Below, piece by piece: positions 6,239 through 6,896 of a DNA stretch of 6,896 nt. Position numbers and translations under genes: made by a program. Location: the NCBI GenBank assembly GCA_034006265.1, contig JAVETB010000116.1, forward strand, positions 1 to 6,896, in the 5' to 3' direction. The stretch comes from Syntrophus sp034006265 (GTDB lineage: Bacteria; Desulfobacterota; Syntrophia; Syntrophales; Syntrophaceae). Each line of letters begins with the position of its first letter. Position 1 is the stretch's first letter. The notes under the pieces are model-generated. The model searched no databases and was not told the DNA's origin. It was given only the letters and a program-made list of their open reading frames with translations.

Positions 6239-6267
6239 TTGACAAACCGGTCAACACATACTATGGG
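6239..6267 (+). promoter_or_regulatory. Candidate promoter of the TRIC-type gene with overlapping dyad
   Basis: A perfect -35 TTGACA (6239-6244) is followed after 17 bp by TATGGG (6262-6267), a poor -10; another possible -10, GAAAAT with an upstream TG, lies at 6278-6283. The -35 forms the left arm of TTGAC-N6-GTCAA (6239-6254), an inverted repeat suited to a dimeric regulator that would block or assist polymerase. The -35 is exact; the -10 assignment is uncertain. Confidence 0.35.
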
Positions 6268-6307
6268 GAAGTGGTGTGAAAATACTCGCGAGATTTCAGG
6301 AAGAACA

Positions 6308-6896
6308 ATGGCCTTGACGTATCTTCTCGACATCCTGGGAACCCTGGTTTTCGCCGTTTCCGGGGCCTTCCGGGCCGTCAAATACGAGTTGGATTTCCTT
6401 GGTGTCCTGGTGCTCGCCGTGGCCACCGGGGTCGGTGGAGGGATTCTCCGGGATATCCTCATCGGGTCCGTCCCACCGGCGGCGTTCCGCGATGAAACAT
6501 ACCTCTTCGTCTGCCTCCTCGGCGGGCTTATCGTCTTTCTGGCTGCGCCGAAGATCGCGCGCCGCTGGGACCTGGTCATGGCGGCGGACGCCGTCGGGCT
6601 GGGGGTTTTCTCGGCCATCGGAGCAGCCAAGGCGGCCGAGTTTGACCTGGGCCCGCTGGGGATCGTGATGATGTCCGTCCTGACAGCCACGGGGGGGGGC
6701 GTCATCCGCGATATCCTCGTCAGCGAGATCCCGGCGGTGATCCGCGTCGATTTTTATGCGACGGCGGCCCTCTGCGGCGGTCTCTGCTTCCTTGCCGCCG
6801 GACTGGCCGGCCTGGGCGAAACGCTGCAGATCATCTCCTCCATACTGGTTGCCACGGGCCTGCGTCTGGTCGCCATGATCTACAGGATCAATCTCC
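6308..6896 (+). CDS. UPF0126/TRIC-type membrane protein (YicG-like), 3' end cut off
   Basis: The first 196 residues of an inner-membrane protein of the UPF0126 family, the bacterial TRIC-channel relatives that include the E. coli glycine transporter YicG. The frame is open to the right edge with no stop; family members run about 200-210 residues, so only a few are missing. Seven hydrophobic segments are visible, about 5-21, 29-45, 63-81, 89-107, 115-131, 148-168 and 171-190. The two inverted halves carry the family signatures: SGA (18-20), TGVGGGILRDILIGSVPP (40-57), and TATGGGVIRDILVSEIP (126-142) followed by YATAALCGG. Start: ATG at 6308 with AGGA 6 nt upstream. It diverges from the ABC operon. 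Likely a small-solute or cation transporter; the substrate cannot be read from sequence. Nine consecutive G's (6691-6699) encode Gly129-Gly130 and neighbouring bases of the second signature. Confidence 0.92.
   Translation, partial: MALTYLLDILGTLVFAVSGAFRAVKYELDFLGVLVLAVATGVGGGILRDILIGSVPPAAFRDETYLFVCLLGGLIVFLAAPKIARRWDLVMAADAVGLGVFSAIGAAKAAEFDLGPLGIVMMSVLTATGGGVIRDILVSEIPAVIRVDFYATAALCGGLCFLAAGLAGLGETLQIISSILVATGLRLVAMIYRINL

Noticed and set aside
6235..6705. 156-codon minus-strand frame opposite the TRIC-type gene
   Set aside because: Antisense to a conserved membrane protein; Arg/Pro/Thr-rich low-complexity product with no motif.

Overview
The window is a G+C-rich stretch of about 6.9 kb from a Gram-negative bacterium. 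The evidence is a lipoprotein signal peptide, two Sec signal peptides and an exporter with large periplasmic loops. The protein types (a Gly-zipper lipoprotein, an AttH/CrtC-type secreted lipocalin and a Trp-rich secreted protein) recall Desulfobacterota/deltaproteobacteria of the Syntrophales/Geobacter kind. That placement is inference only; no rRNA or marker gene is present.

Layout: five genes lie on the minus strand and one on the plus strand. Reading in the direction of minus-strand transcription from about 6115 down to 958, a good sigma70-type promoter (6121-6149) precedes a Trp-rich secreted protein (5362-6069). Next come a LolD/MacB-class ABC ATPase (4656-5426) whose start must lie inside the previous gene, an 822-residue double-FtsX permease (2138-4606), and a secreted AttH/CrtC-like lipocalin protein (958-2076). 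Spacing is tight (overlap, 49 bp, 61 bp), so this looks like one four-gene envelope operon. After a 315-bp intergenic region, which carries an 11-bp hairpin just upstream of the next start, comes a lipoprotein with two regular glycine zippers and a C-terminal beta-rich domain (31-642), probably its own transcription unit.

On the plus strand, divergent from the operon, a UPF0126/TRIC-type seven-helix membrane protein (6308 to the window end) is present but cut by the right edge. A run of nine G falls on its second conserved GGG-x-x-RD motif. The 238-bp divergent region holds a promoter for each direction, a TTGAC-N6-GTCAA dyad over one -35 element, and a GC hairpin.

How the genes may work together: the ATPase and the single-chain permease should form a type VII (MacB/Lol-like) mechanotransmission complex acting on something in the periplasm or outer leaflet. 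The lipocalin-fold protein encoded immediately after it is the natural candidate for binding, modifying or receiving a hydrophobic substrate. The substrate cannot be told from sequence. I find no rRNA, tRNA, CRISPR array, insertion sequence or phage gene. The most interesting element is the uncharacterised ABC exporter plus lipocalin plus Trp-rich protein cassette, a known type of neighbourhood rather than an obviously new system.
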